A DNA stretch of 64,000 bases from Rhizobacter sp. Root1221 (GCF_001425785.1 NZ_LMDI01000045.1:63206-127205); one strand, 5' to 3'. Positions 1 through 7,694 are shown, counted from the stretch's first letter. Program-made: numbers and translations. Notes: a model not told the origin generated them from the sequence alone.

Positions 1-21
1 CCGCATTTTTTTGCGCCAGCC

Positions 22-61
22 TTCTACACTTGTTGACATCACAAGTTCTACGTTTGTAGAA
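22..61. promoter_or_regulatory. Overlapping palindromes over the early promoter (candidate repressor operator)
   Basis: TTCTAC(46-51)-GTTT-GTAGAA(56-61) is a perfect inverted repeat covering the -10 region. ACTTGT(28-33) and ACAAGT(41-46) form a second inverted repeat around the -35. TTCTAC also occurs directly repeated at 22-27. Such an arrangement is expected of a dimeric phage or ICE repressor that blocks RNA polymerase. The repressor gene is not in the window and would lie to the left, so its family cannot be named. Confidence 0.55.
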
Positions 62-62
62 T
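33..62 (+). promoter_or_regulatory. Sigma70-type promoter of the element's early operon
   Basis: A perfect -35 hexamer TTGACA (33-38) is followed after 18 bp by TAGAAT (57-62), five of six matches to the -10 consensus. It lies about 40 bp before the first gene of a long co-directional chain. The surrounding sequence is clearly more AT-rich than the rest of the window. No experimental start site is known; the assignment rests on the hexamers and their position. Confidence 0.65.
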
Positions 63-99
63 TCGCTCCGTTGACCAATTCCGGTCCTCGGGAGCGCAA

Positions 100-411
100 A
101 TGCAAACCATCGCCAGCCGGCCCCCGGCACTCTCCAAGCCACGCCAGACCCCTCGGCGCCGCCTCCCCCCCATCGTCGGCTCGCGCATCGCGGGCCATCA
201 ATCGGGCACTGGAGTGGAGTCCGACCAGATCTACTTCGGCCCCACCTCCGCTCTCGGCGAGTTGGGGTCCGCGTTCTGGTATCGCATGCGCGAGGCCACC
301 TCCTGGAGCCGCGCCGATGCGTGGCGCATTCGCCAGGAAATCTGCGGCACCAGCATCTATCTCGACGCCGTCATCGATGACTTCGGCAGCCTGGTGGTGG
401 TGTCGCAATGA
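100..411 (+). CDS. Hypothetical phage/ICE early protein, 103 aa
   Basis: This is the first gene after the promoter. ATG at 100 has a GGAG ribosome site at 91-94. The N-terminal third is rich in Pro, Arg and Ser and probably disordered. The C-terminal half (from about residue 48, YFGPTSALGELGSAFWYRM) looks folded and contains Trp/Tyr-rich helices. The stop overlaps the next start by 4 bp (ATGA), indicating translational coupling. I recognise no domain. The high Arg content of the N-terminus could mean nucleic-acid binding, which is only inference. Confidence 0.55.
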   Translation: MQTIASRPPALSKPRQTPRRRLPPIVGSRIAGHQSGTGVESDQIYFGPTSALGELGSAFWYRMREATSWSRADAWRIRQEICGTSIYLDAVIDDFGSLVVVSQ

Positions 412-695
412 ACATCGACATCCGGCTCACCGATCCACGACTTCCCGGTCGCATTGACATCGTCGTCACCGTCCATCGGGCCCCTGACAGCGCGTCGTCG
501 CCCCTCCCCGGCCGACTCGCGGTCTCCATCACCACCGACAACGGTTCGCTGTGCGCATACCCGACGGCGAGCGAGGCGCGCGCGTTGGCAGCTGCGCTGA
601 ACTGCGCGGCCACTGAACTCGACGCCGTGACGGCCGACGATGAGGCCGCGTTCCAGCGCGCCGGCGAAGGCTATACAGCGCGGAGCCGCACATGA
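408..695 (+). CDS. Hypothetical phage/ICE early protein, 95 aa
   Basis: The start overlaps the upstream stop (ATGA at 408-411) and its own stop overlaps the next start in the same way (692-695). The product has a predicted beta-strand-rich N-terminal half followed by an Ala/Glu-rich helix (about residues 50-85). No catalytic motif or membrane segment is visible. Its place in the coupled chain is the main evidence that it is a real gene. The function is unknown. Confidence 0.55.
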   Translation: MNIDIRLTDPRLPGRIDIVVTVHRAPDSASSPLPGRLAVSITTDNGSLCAYPTASEARALAAALNCAATELDAVTADDEAAFQRAGEGYTARSRT

Positions 696-856
696 AGCCC
701 GCCCGCCTCTTCTTGGCCAAGTACACCCTGCGCAACGGCGCCCGCGGCACGTTGCACGTGATCGCGACGTGTAGCTGCGATGCGGTGGTGGTAGCCATCG
801 ACACCTTCGGCGGAAATCTGCGCACCTGCAGCGTTTGCGCCCACCCCTCCCCCTGA
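692..856 (+). CDS. Small CxC/CxxC protein of phage type, 54 aa
   Basis: ATG at 692 overlaps the previous stop by 4 bp and the frame is open to TGA at 854-856. The product contains a CSC motif (Cys27, Cys29) and a CSVC motif (Cys46, Cys49) flanking an AIDTFG segment. This arrangement could bind a single zinc ion. Small proteins with a similar 'CDAV..AIDTFG..LRTCS' pattern occur in proteobacterial prophages (general knowledge, not searched here). Length and coupling support a real gene; function unknown. Confidence 0.55.
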   Translation: MKPARLFLAKYTLRNGARGTLHVIATCSCDAVVVAIDTFGGNLRTCSVCAHPSP

Positions 857-909
857 CCCGCCCTCTTCGCCCCGCGGGCGTGCAGACGCCTGCACAACCA
901 GGAGCCCAT

Positions 910-1248
910 ATGGCCGACTTCGCCGCCACCGAGTTTCACGCCGACCCCGACCTGGCAGAGCGCCCGCCAGCGCTGGCCCACGTCAGGCCCGTTCGCAATC
1001 CGATCGCGTTCCCGGCCGAAGACGCGGCCCGGCGGCGGGCCGAGGCCGCGCGCCTGGCCGAAGAGGTGGCGATCAAGCGACACGAGCGGCTGCAGGCGCT
1101 CTTCGACAACGCCAAGCGGCAGGCACACGCCGCCGGCCGCGCGCAAGGCCGCGAAGAGCGGCAGTTGACGGTCTGGCTCTGGGGCGCCAGCACGGGCCTC
1201 CTGCTGGCCGCCACGCCCATCCTCTACGTCTTCACCAAGGCTGCTTGA
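910..1248 (+). CDS. Small coiled-coil membrane-anchored protein, 112 aa
   Basis: The start at 910 has GGAG at 901-904 with 5 bp spacing; an in-frame upstream ATG at 835 lacks such a site. Residues about 40-85 are a charged Ala/Arg/Glu helix, probably coiled coil. A single hydrophobic segment near the C-terminus (about 91-108, containing LWGASTGLLLAATPILYV) is a likely membrane anchor with a short tail. This is the only gene in the early chain with a clear transmembrane segment. The function is unknown; holin or spanin roles are not supported by length and position. Confidence 0.6.
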   Translation: MADFAATEFHADPDLAERPPALAHVRPVRNPIAFPAEDAARRRAEAARLAEEVAIKRHERLQALFDNAKRQAHAAGRAQGREERQLTVWLWGASTGLLLAATPILYVFTKAA

Positions 1249-1249
1249 C

Positions 1250-1657
1250 GTGGGCGCCGTGCAAGCCAGCCCGCGCGTCGCGCCGGCTCCTTTGCAAGCC
1301 GAGTCAGCCTCGGTCGAATTCGGCCCGCTCAAGTGCTCCGTGGCGGGCTTCCTGCTCAAGCACTCGGAGGTGCGCATCAGCACCGACGGCGGCGGACACC
1401 TGATCGTCCAGGTGCTGCAACCTGGCGACGCGTTGCCCTTCGTGGCCGTGCAGCACGTGAAGGCAGACGAGCTGGAGAGCCTCAAGGAGCGCGCCGCACT
1501 TCTCCGCAAGCACTCTGCCGTCCTCATCCTCGGCAGCGGCATCGGCCTGTCCACCCACGACGGCAACGCCGTCCTCAAGCTGCGGCACGTGCGCGGCATT
1601 CAGCCGGTGAACTCCGGCGACTACTTCACCACCCTCGACTGGAAGGACCCCTCGTGA
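1250..1657 (+). CDS. Hypothetical phage/ICE protein, GTG start, 135 aa
   Basis: GTG at 1250 begins one base after the previous stop codon. The product alternates beta strands and short helices, with a Leu/Lys/Glu helix near residues 72-90. It has no Cys cluster, P-loop or membrane segment. The stop overlaps the next start as GTGA at 1654-1657. The function is unknown. Its gene is part of the same transcriptional unit as the HD phosphohydrolase and ParB-like genes. Confidence 0.55.
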   Translation: MGAVQASPRVAPAPLQAESASVEFGPLKCSVAGFLLKHSEVRISTDGGGHLIVQVLQPGDALPFVAVQHVKADELESLKERAALLRKHSAVLILGSGIGLSTHDGNAVLKLRHVRGIQPVNSGDYFTTLDWKDPS

Positions 1658-1995
1658 CCCTGAACCGCCCCGATCACCACGAGTTCACCGTGGGCGCCCA
1701 ACGCAGCGAGATCATGCTGCGTGATGGCTCTGCGGTGACCTTGCTCCCCGTGTTCCAACATGGCGAGCCCTGCCCGTACCACCGAGCGGTCAAGCTGAAC
1801 GGTGCCGTGCGTGTGATCGACATCCGCCACCTGGTGCGCCAGCTCGGCGACGACATCGCCGCGGCCCCGTCGCGCGATGTGCCCGGCCTGGTGTTTTTCA
1901 CCCTGCGTGCCGCATTCCCGTCCGCCGTGTGCCTGCTCGACCGGGTCAACACGCTGGGCGCACTGGTGCACCTCGAACCCGGGGTGCCGGCATGA
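1654..1995 (+). CDS. Hypothetical phage/ICE protein, GTG start, 113 aa
   Basis: The frame is open much further upstream, but GTG at 1654 overlaps the preceding stop (GTGA), fitting the coupling pattern of the whole chain. The product is a compact alpha/beta protein with a central IDIRHLVRQLGDDI helix and a hydrophobic VFFTLRAAFPSAVCLL segment too polar at its ends to be a clear membrane span. The stop overlaps the next start by 4 bp (ATGA). No family is recognised. Confidence 0.55.
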   Translation: MTLNRPDHHEFTVGAQRSEIMLRDGSAVTLLPVFQHGEPCPYHRAVKLNGAVRVIDIRHLVRQLGDDIAAAPSRDVPGLVFFTLRAAFPSAVCLLDRVNTLGALVHLEPGVPA

Positions 1996-2633
1996 CCTGG
2001 ATGCTCACCATCACCGGCGCCATCGTCGATCTCCGGTACATGGAGGCCGCAACCATCGACATCCTGGACATCGCCCAAGGTTTGTCCCAGATCAACCGAT
2101 ACACCGGCCAGGCCTCGCGCCCGTACTCGGTGGCCGAGCACAGCTTGCTCGTCGTTGAGCTGCTCGAACGGCAGGCCGGTGCGACGAACCCCAACGTGCT
2201 CCTGGCCGCACTGATGCACGACGCCCACGAGGCGTACTTCGGCGACATGTCCGCGCCCCTCAAGCAGACGCTGGACATGGCCACCGGTGGCGCGCTGCGC
2301 CGCGAGGAACAACGCGTGCAGTCCAGCGTCCTTCGCAAGTTCCGATTGATCACGCCGTTCTATTCATCCAGCCGCGAGATCCACTGGGCGGACATGACCG
2401 CACTGAGCACCGAGCGCGAGGCCCTCATGCCGAACCAGGGGCCCACCTGGGCGTGTACCAGGTCGTATCCGCCCGTCACGTGGAAGAACTTCGAAGCCGA
2501 CGGTGACCGCGACTGGCAGCACTGGCGCGCGGCCTTCCTCATGAAGTTCGCCGAACTCGATGCGGCGCGGCAGGCCAAGGCCATCGCGCTCGCGTCCGCC
2601 CCCCTGTCCGCCGCGGCGGACGCATCCTCTTGA
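1992..2633 (+). CDS. HD-domain phosphohydrolase (YfbR-like, phage type)
   Basis: The 213-residue product has the HD-superfamily metal site: His50 in PYSVAEHSLLV, the HD pair His76-Asp77 in LMHDAHEAYFGDM, and a later Asp in IHWADMTAL (about residue 132). The segment 'INRYTGQ...PYSVAEHS' is typical of phage and ICE relatives of 5'-deoxynucleotidase YfbR, which hydrolyse nucleotide monophosphates in the cytoplasm. A role in nucleotide-pool metabolism or defence evasion is inference. The start overlaps the previous stop by 4 bp. An upstream in-frame start at 1929 would overlap the preceding gene more and is less likely. Confidence 0.8.
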   Translation: MTWMLTITGAIVDLRYMEAATIDILDIAQGLSQINRYTGQASRPYSVAEHSLLVVELLERQAGATNPNVLLAALMHDAHEAYFGDMSAPLKQTLDMATGGALRREEQRVQSSVLRKFRLITPFYSSSREIHWADMTALSTEREALMPNQGPTWACTRSYPPVTWKNFEADGDRDWQHWRAAFLMKFAELDAARQAKAIALASAPLSAAADASS

Positions 2634-2642
2634 GATTCCCTC

Positions 2643-4439
2643 ATGACCGACACCATCATCACCATCGGGATCGCCGACCTTCACGAGAGCCCGTTCAACC
2701 CTCGCAAGAACTTCGTCGACACGACGCTGCTGGAACTGGCCGCTGACATTCGGGCGCATGGCCGCATCCTCCAACCGCTGCTCGTTCGCCCACGTGTGCC
2801 GCCTCTCTTCGCAGGCGACGCTGACGCGACTGTCGGTCACGAGATCGTGTTCGGCCATCGCCGCTTCCGAGCTGCCCGTCTGGCCGGTTTGGTGGAGGTG
2901 CCAGTCATGGTGCGGCACATGACCGACGAGGAAGTGAAGCGGGCGCAGATCTCCGAGAACCTGCAGCGGGAAGACGTGCACCCGATCGAGGAGGCTGAAG
3001 GCTTCCAAGCGCTGATCGACGAGCACAACATGACGGCCGACTTGCTGGCTGAGCAGCACGGGAAGAGCCGCAGCTACGTCTACGGCCGACTGAAGCTTCT
3101 GGCCTTGTGCCCCGAAGTGCGCAAGGCCTGCCTGGCCGGCGAGATCGGCAGCGAAGTCGGCCTGTTGATCGCACGCGTGGGCGGCACGAAGCTGCAGCAG
3201 AAGGCGCTGTCCGACATCAAGGGGCGCAACGGCGATCCGACGGACGGCGGCAAGCGAAGCTTCCGCAGCATCCGCGATTTGCTGAACGAACGATTCACCC
3301 TCAAGCTCAAGGGCGCGATGTTCGACATCGAGGACGAGATGCTCGTGCCGGCGGCAGGCCATTGCGTGCGATGCACGAAACGCAGCGGTAACGCGCCTGA
3401 ATTCGAGGATCTTCTGGACGACAAGGGGAGCCACCGCTGGTCACACACGAACACCGGTCCAGACGTTTGCACGGACCCGGACTGCTTCGACAGCAAGAAG
3501 AAGGCGCACCTGAAGCGCGAGGCCGCCAAGCTGCAAGAAGCCGGCAAGGTGGTCGTCGAAGGCACCAAGGCGCGCCAGGCGATCGACGCGTACGGCAAGC
3601 TCAAGGGCGGATTCATCGCTGTCACAGCGGTTCGCGCCGAACTGAAGAAGGTCGCCGGCGACAAGAAGCCTCAGGTGTTCACGATCCAAGATCAGCGCAC
3701 CGGCCAGACGGTCGAGGCAGTGAAGGTCGCCGACATGCAGGCCGCGGGTATGAAGTCCACCGCGCCTGCCCCCTCGCCTCAACACGCCCTCGACTCCGAG
3801 GCCAGGCGGCGGCAAGCGAAGGAGGACGAGGCCAACGTCAAACGCGAGCACGAGCGCCGCCAAGGCCTGTTCAAGCGCGCACTCGAAGTCGTCCAGGGTC
3901 GTGAGCGCACCGAGTTCGACATGCGGTTGATCGCCCGCTACGTCGTTTCGCAGATGGACTACGACGACGACGAGACCCTGCTTGAGGCCTACGGTGCCTC
4001 CGACCGCAACGAACTGACCGAGCGCCTCGCGGCGATGTCGGCCTTCGAGATCGGCACGCTCATGCTCGCGGTCGCGATGTCGGTGAACGCCGAGTGCCAC
4101 TACAAGAACGCCGCTCCTGCGGAGTACCTCGAAGCCGTGGCCACCGAGTACCGCATCGCCCTGGACGAACTCGTCGAAGGCGCTTCCACCCCTGCTTTGG
4201 CTGCGCGCGCGCCGGAGGAGAGCGAGCCGACCGGCGATGACCAGGTGCGCGATGCCGGGCCCGGTGCTTGGCCCTTCCCCCGCACCGGGGCCGAGACGAA
4301 GAAGCCGCGCAAGAGCAAGGCGAAGGCCACTGCGCCTTCGGCGCAAGAACAGAAGGACGAAGCCGGCTCCGCCGGCGCCGAGCCGGTGCTGCAAGCCGCA
4401 TGGCCTTTCCCTCGCTCGATCACTACGGAGGCCGCATGA
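2643..4439 (+). CDS. ParB/Spo0J-family nuclease-like/partition protein of a mobile element
   Basis: This 598-residue protein has an N-terminal ParB domain with the two CTP-binding motifs GHRRF (71-75) and ENLQR (105-109), the latter followed by HPIEEAEGF. A helix-turn-helix follows at about 130-155 (LLAEQHGKSRSYVYGRLKLL). It is about twice the length of chromosomal ParB. The extra part has a Cys-containing segment (about 240-285, HCVRC and CTDPDCF), a charged coiled-coil region (about 380-430) and a low-complexity tail in which AWPFPR occurs twice. No parA partner lies nearby, so a role in element gene control or DNA handling is as likely as partition. The next gene overlaps its stop (ATGA). 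Confidence 0.8.
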   Translation: MTDTIITIGIADLHESPFNPRKNFVDTTLLELAADIRAHGRILQPLLVRPRVPPLFAGDADATVGHEIVFGHRRFRAARLAGLVEVPVMVRHMTDEEVKRAQISENLQREDVHPIEEAEGFQALIDEHNMTADLLAEQHGKSRSYVYGRLKLLALCPEVRKACLAGEIGSEVGLLIARVGGTKLQQKALSDIKGRNGDPTDGGKRSFRSIRDLLNERFTLKLKGAMFDIEDEMLVPAAGHCVRCTKRSGNAPEFEDLLDDKGSHRWSHTNTGPDVCTDPDCFDSKKKAHLKREAAKLQEAGKVVVEGTKARQAIDAYGKLKGGFIAVTAVRAELKKVAGDKKPQVFTIQDQRTGQTVEAVKVADMQAAGMKSTAPAPSPQHALDSEARRRQAKEDEANVKREHERRQGLFKRALEVVQGRERTEFDMRLIARYVVSQMDYDDDETLLEAYGASDRNELTERLAAMSAFEIGTLMLAVAMSVNAECHYKNAAPAEYLEAVATEYRIALDELVEGASTPALAARAPEESEPTGDDQVRDAGPGAWPFPRTGAETKKPRKSKAKATAPSAQEQKDEAGSAGAEPVLQAAWPFPRSITTEAA

Positions 4440-4708
4440 CCCCAAGTCAGCTCGCCACGCTGGATGCGGCCGCGGAGTCCCTAGGGCTGAACGTCGGCGG
4501 CCAACTGGCCGCGGACGTCCGTGCGCTCGCAGCGGCAGCGCGCATCGACGCGGCACCCGTCGCCATGTTGAAGCGCGTGCGCAACGAGTTGCACGCCTGC
4601 CAGGCGGTGATCCACCTCGCTGGTGGATTCGACCCTCGCTACGTCGCCGATGCGAAAGCTGCTCTCAAGGAATTGGACGCGGCGATTGCGCTGAAGGAGC
4701 CGTCGTGA
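4436..4708 (+). CDS. Hypothetical helical protein, 90 aa
   Basis: ATG at 4436 overlaps the ParB-like stop codon (4437-4439). The product is almost entirely predicted helix, rich in Ala and Leu, with one Cys and no metal or nucleotide motif. The stop overlaps the next GTG start (GTGA at 4705-4708). The sequence gives no clue to function. Its conservation of coupling on both sides is the reason for accepting it. Confidence 0.55.
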   Translation: MTPSQLATLDAAAESLGLNVGGQLAADVRALAAAARIDAAPVAMLKRVRNELHACQAVIHLAGGFDPRYVADAKAALKELDAAIALKEPS

Positions 4709-4980
4709 GCAAGGCTGCCTACGTGAAGTCCCAAGCCCAGACACGCCGGCATCACTGCCACTGGCCGGGCTGCGAGCGGCAGGTGCCGCCAGCGATGTGG
4801 GGTTGCCGGCCGCACTGGTGCGCCCTGCCACAAGAGCTGCGCGATCGCATCTGGCGGACGTTCCAGCTTGGCCAAGAAGTGAACGGCACGCCCAGCTGCG
4901 ACTACGTCGAGGCCGCCCGTGCGGTCCAGGCCTGGATCGCTCAGCAGCCACGGCCGCCCGAACAGGGAGCGCTGCTGTGA
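4705..4980 (+). CDS. Phage-type Cys/His (zinc-finger-like) protein, 91 aa
   Basis: GTG at 4705 overlaps the upstream stop. Residues 17-40 hold HCHWPGCERQVPPAMWGC followed by a PHWC segment: a cluster of four Cys with several His that could bind zinc. It continues into LPQELRDRIWRTF and a helix ending in VQAWI. Proteins with 'CHWPGC...VPPAMWGC..HW..LP..LR..IW' are widespread small prophage proteins (recalled, not searched). Biochemical function is unknown; DNA binding is plausible. Confidence 0.65.
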   Translation: MSKAAYVKSQAQTRRHHCHWPGCERQVPPAMWGCRPHWCALPQELRDRIWRTFQLGQEVNGTPSCDYVEAARAVQAWIAQQPRPPEQGALL

Positions 4981-5429
4981 AGCGCCGCACTCCGAGCCGC
5001 AGCGAGTTGCTCAACCGACTGCCGCGAGCGTTTCGCCCGAAACTCGTCCCAGACCAGGTGCGCGACTTGGCCCTAGCCCACGTCGTCAACCTCGACGCGA
5101 TCGCCACCGGCCAGGCCGACGAGTCGATCCTCTGGCAGCAGGTTGGCGGAACGCTCACCTGGTGCCGCGTCGCCGAGCTCCTCGGCATGGGCGAACCGGA
5201 GATGGCCGAGCAGCTGCAGCTGCTTGAGCAGGTCGTTGCCCGCTACCGCAGCACTGGCCGCTTGGTGTTCGCCGGCCCCGAGTACCAGCTCGCGAAGAGG
5301 GGCCTGCAGGTGATGGACCAGCTGGCAGCGATCGTCGACCGGCCCACGGCCCTGCAGGCGGCCGAGTGGGGCGAGCAGCGAATGAACACGATGGCCCGAG
5401 GGGCCGAAAAGCAGGAGCAGCCGACATGA
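4977..5429 (+). CDS. Hypothetical phage/ICE protein, 150 aa
   Basis: GTG at 4977 overlaps the preceding stop (GTGA). The product begins with an Arg-rich segment and a 'LNRLPRAFRPKLVPDQ' motif. Helices follow, with 'GGTLTWCRVAELLG' near the middle and 'FAGPEYQLAKRGLQVMD' in the C-terminal half. No enzyme motif is visible. The pattern resembles conserved hypothetical proteins in proteobacterial prophages and ICEs. The stop overlaps the next ATG. Confidence 0.55.
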   Translation: MKRRTPSRSELLNRLPRAFRPKLVPDQVRDLALAHVVNLDAIATGQADESILWQQVGGTLTWCRVAELLGMGEPEMAEQLQLLEQVVARYRSTGRLVFAGPEYQLAKRGLQVMDQLAAIVDRPTALQAAEWGEQRMNTMARGAEKQEQPT

Positions 5430-5680
5430 ACGCCCACCGCTTGACTTACCCCGCCGGAGCCCTCGTGCGCGCCACCGAGATCTGCCGCAATACCAAGACC
5501 GGCCAGCCAGGGCTGCTGCCCATTAACCGAGCCACCTGGTACAAATGGCTGGCAGCCGGCAAGGTGCCGAAGGGGACGCACCTAGCGGGTAGCCGCACGG
5601 TGGTGTGGCCCATAGAGGTCGTACGCTCGTTGGGGCAGCCGGCCGCACAGGTCGCGCCAGAGAGCGCACCAGCAACCTGA
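5426..5680 (+). CDS. AlpA/excisionase-like helix-turn-helix protein, 84 aa
   Basis: The last gene of the chain; its ATG overlaps the previous stop. The middle of the product (about residues 30-70: LLPINRATWYKWLAAGKVPK followed by GSRTVVWPIEVVRSL) is a MerR/AlpA-type winged helix-turn-helix: start-helix, recognition helix with 'WYKWLAAG', a wing and a final 'W....V..W/L' segment. AlpA-family proteins activate integrase or act as excision directionality factors in P4-like elements. That role fits here because the integrase is the next-but-one gene, in the opposite direction. Confidence 0.65.
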   Translation: MNAHRLTYPAGALVRATEICRNTKTGQPGLLPINRATWYKWLAAGKVPKGTHLAGSRTVVWPIEVVRSLGQPAAQVAPESAPAT

Positions 5681-5689
5681 CGGGGTGCT

Positions 5690-6328
5690 TCACGCCCCGG
5701 CTTCTTGCTTGGCTTGCCGCTGCTGCATCCGCGTTTCGCGTTCGCTTTGGCGCTCGTTAAGGAACGCCAGTCTCTCCGCCATTCGGGATGCGCGCTCGCG
5801 ACCGGCAGTCGCATCAATCTCGAGCGGGAGGTCTGCAGCCCGCCGCAACCGACGCACCAAATCGGCAGCGTAGATCGCGAGGGAGAGGTACTTGTACTGG
5901 CGGACCGCGAATTCATCGTAGTACTCCGGCCAGTCCCCGTACTCAAAGTGTCTATCGATCTCGACCGCCAATCCGTCGGCCTTGTATGGCAAATGCAGGA
6001 TCTCGAACATGAGTTTGGACGGCAACGACTTCCAGTCGACGTCGAACGTCATGGGCTCGAACGTCGGGGCCTGCACCGTGATTTGGTGGAAGCCTTGCTC
6101 CCCTGCGGGTCTGCCCTCTGCCGTGCCATCGTCGAATGACACCGCCCAGCATCCGTCGACGAAGCGCTCCAAGTGACCACCCACGAGGATGGCCAAGTAC
6201 GCAGCATCCTTCTCACGGTTCGTTCGGACCGTCACCCAGTCTTTAATCGCCCCGATGCACTGCCCCAGCACAACGCCGCTGATGGCCGCCACTGCACCCA
6301 CAACGGCCGATCCAGTTGCTGCTTCCAT
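5690..6328 (-). CDS. Membrane-anchored hypothetical protein, 212 aa
   Basis: The start at 6328 has a GGGGAGAG ribosome site. Residues about 5-25 (SAVVGAVAAISGVVLGQC) form one transmembrane helix or uncleaved signal anchor, followed by a long soluble part with several Trp and Tyr and a C-terminal charged helix rich in Glu, Arg and Gln (about 175-210). Its base composition is visibly lower in GC than that of its neighbours. It is co-directional with and 41 bp downstream of the integrase. It has the look of accessory (morphon-like) cargo; the function is unknown. Confidence 0.6.
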   Translation of the reverse strand: MEAATGSAVVGAVAAISGVVLGQCIGAIKDWVTVRTNREKDAAYLAILVGGHLERFVDGCWAVSFDDGTAEGRPAGEQGFHQITVQAPTFEPMTFDVDWKSLPSKLMFEILHLPYKADGLAVEIDRHFEYGDWPEYYDEFAVRQYKYLSLAIYAADLVRRLRRAADLPLEIDATAGRERASRMAERLAFLNERQSERETRMQQRQAKQEAGA

Positions 6329-6369
6329 ACTCTCCCCCCTGTCGTTGTTGACGGTGAGTTTCGAAGTGA

Positions 6370-7599
6370 TCAGCTCACGGCGCGAAGCGGGATAACCCTT
6401 GCGCCGGAGGCCGCGAGCTCTACGCGGTCTGCCAGAAACTGAAGCGCGGTTCGCCGTTCATCGGCCAGCTCGTGGTGCAGGTAAGCGGCCTTTGTCTTGT
6501 CCTTCTCCGCATGAGCCAGCAGCAATTCCACCACATCCTTCCGAACCTTGTGCTCGAGGAGTAGTGTCGCGGCCGTGCCGCGCGTTCCGTGCGGGCTGAA
6601 GCCTGAAACGCCGTACGCCATCCGACTGAACAGGTGATTGAGGGTGACGTCCCCCATCGGCACGCGGCGGCGAAAAACCGAGGGAAAGACCCAGTCACTG
6701 CCGGCACTGAAGTGGAACATTTGCCGCAACAGGTCGACGGCTTGGCGCGACAGGTACACCCGGTGCGCCTTCTTCATCTTCATGCGCTCCGCCGGGATGT
6801 CCCAGACCCCGGCATCGAGGTCGAACTCGGCATGCTGTGAACGCAGCAGCTCGCTCTTGCGAACCATCGTCAGGAACAGGAGTTTGGTCGCGATGATCGT
6901 CGCCGCGTGAGCACCAGCCTGCTGATCGAGGCACCGCAGGAACGCGCCGAGCTGTTTCTCGGTCAGGTGCTTGTGGTGGGTCGCCGGCGGCACCACCACC
7001 GCCCCCTTCAAGCCGAACGCCGGATTCGCCTTCACGACGAGCTTGCGCATGGCGAAGCTGAACACCTGCTGGATCACCCTGCGCACGCCGTCGGCCGTTG
7101 TCGGCTTGTCCAGCAGTCCGTCGAGGATCTCGAGGATGTGCCCGGCGCCGACGTCCGGCATGTCGAGGTCGCCAATCACCGGGTTGACGAACGTGTCGAG
7201 CCAGCGGTTGATCTGCGCGCGGTACGTCTCCGATCGGTAGAACAGCGTCTCGTCCACCCAGCGCGCACTGAAGGCTCTGAACGACACGGCCGCGGCCGCG
7301 GCGGCCTTCGCGGAGCGCACAGACGTCTGCTTGCCCTTGGCGGGACTGTGACCCTGGTCGACCTGCAGGCGCATCTCGTCGTGCTTCTCCCGCGCCTGCT
7401 TCACCGAGAGCGCCGGGTAGTTCCCGAGGGTCACCTTTTCACGCTTGCCGTTGAGGTGGTACTTGTACCGCCATGTCTTCGTGCCCGAGGGTAGGATCTC
7501 GACGAGCAGGCCGCCCCCGTCGGTCAGCGAATAGGGTTTATCGCGTGGCTTCGCGTTGTCGAGCGTGATGGGTTTGAGCGTGTAGTTGACGTGACGCAC
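6370..7599 (-). CDS. int: Tyrosine recombinase (P4-type integrase)
   Basis: The 409-residue protein carries the N-terminal arm-binding domain of P4-type integrases (about 1-90: 'DGGGLLVEILPSGTKTWRY', 'REKVTLGNYPALSVKQAR'). A core-binding domain (about 115-200) and a catalytic domain follow. The catalytic residues include the HGTRGTAA box (His and Arg near 345-348) and a final 'LLLAHAEKDKTKAAYLHHE' segment with the Tyr nucleophile. Length is normal for the family and the reading frame is intact. It sits at the border between mobile DNA and icd, so it probably integrated this element. The AlpA-like gene at 5426 is the likely directionality partner. Confidence 0.93.
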   Translation of the reverse strand: MRHVNYTLKPITLDNAKPRDKPYSLTDGGGLLVEILPSGTKTWRYKYHLNGKREKVTLGNYPALSVKQAREKHDEMRLQVDQGHSPAKGKQTSVRSAKAAAAAAVSFRAFSARWVDETLFYRSETYRAQINRWLDTFVNPVIGDLDMPDVGAGHILEILDGLLDKPTTADGVRRVIQQVFSFAMRKLVVKANPAFGLKGAVVVPPATHHKHLTEKQLGAFLRCLDQQAGAHAATIIATKLLFLTMVRKSELLRSQHAEFDLDAGVWDIPAERMKMKKAHRVYLSRQAVDLLRQMFHFSAGSDWVFPSVFRRRVPMGDVTLNHLFSRMAYGVSGFSPHGTRGTAATLLLEHKVRKDVVELLLAHAEKDKTKAAYLHHELADERRTALQFLADRVELAASGARVIPLRAVS

Positions 7600-7621
7600 G
7601 GGGCAGTATCAGTAGCCATCC

Positions 7622-7652
7622 ATGGCCCCATTATGGCCCCTGAAATGGCCCC
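7622..7652. repeat. Three ATGGCCCC repeats beside int (candidate integrase arm sites/att region)
   Basis: ATGGCCCC occurs at 7622-7629, 7633-7640 and 7645-7652, with periods of 11 and 12 bp, between the integrase start and the icd terminator. Repeats at about one helical turn next to int are typical of arm-type binding sites. The attachment core itself cannot be identified because the other element end is outside the window. Confidence 0.5.
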
Positions 7653-7694
7653 GTTTTTTGGCGATGCAGGGCGACCAAAGGCGACAACGGGCAA

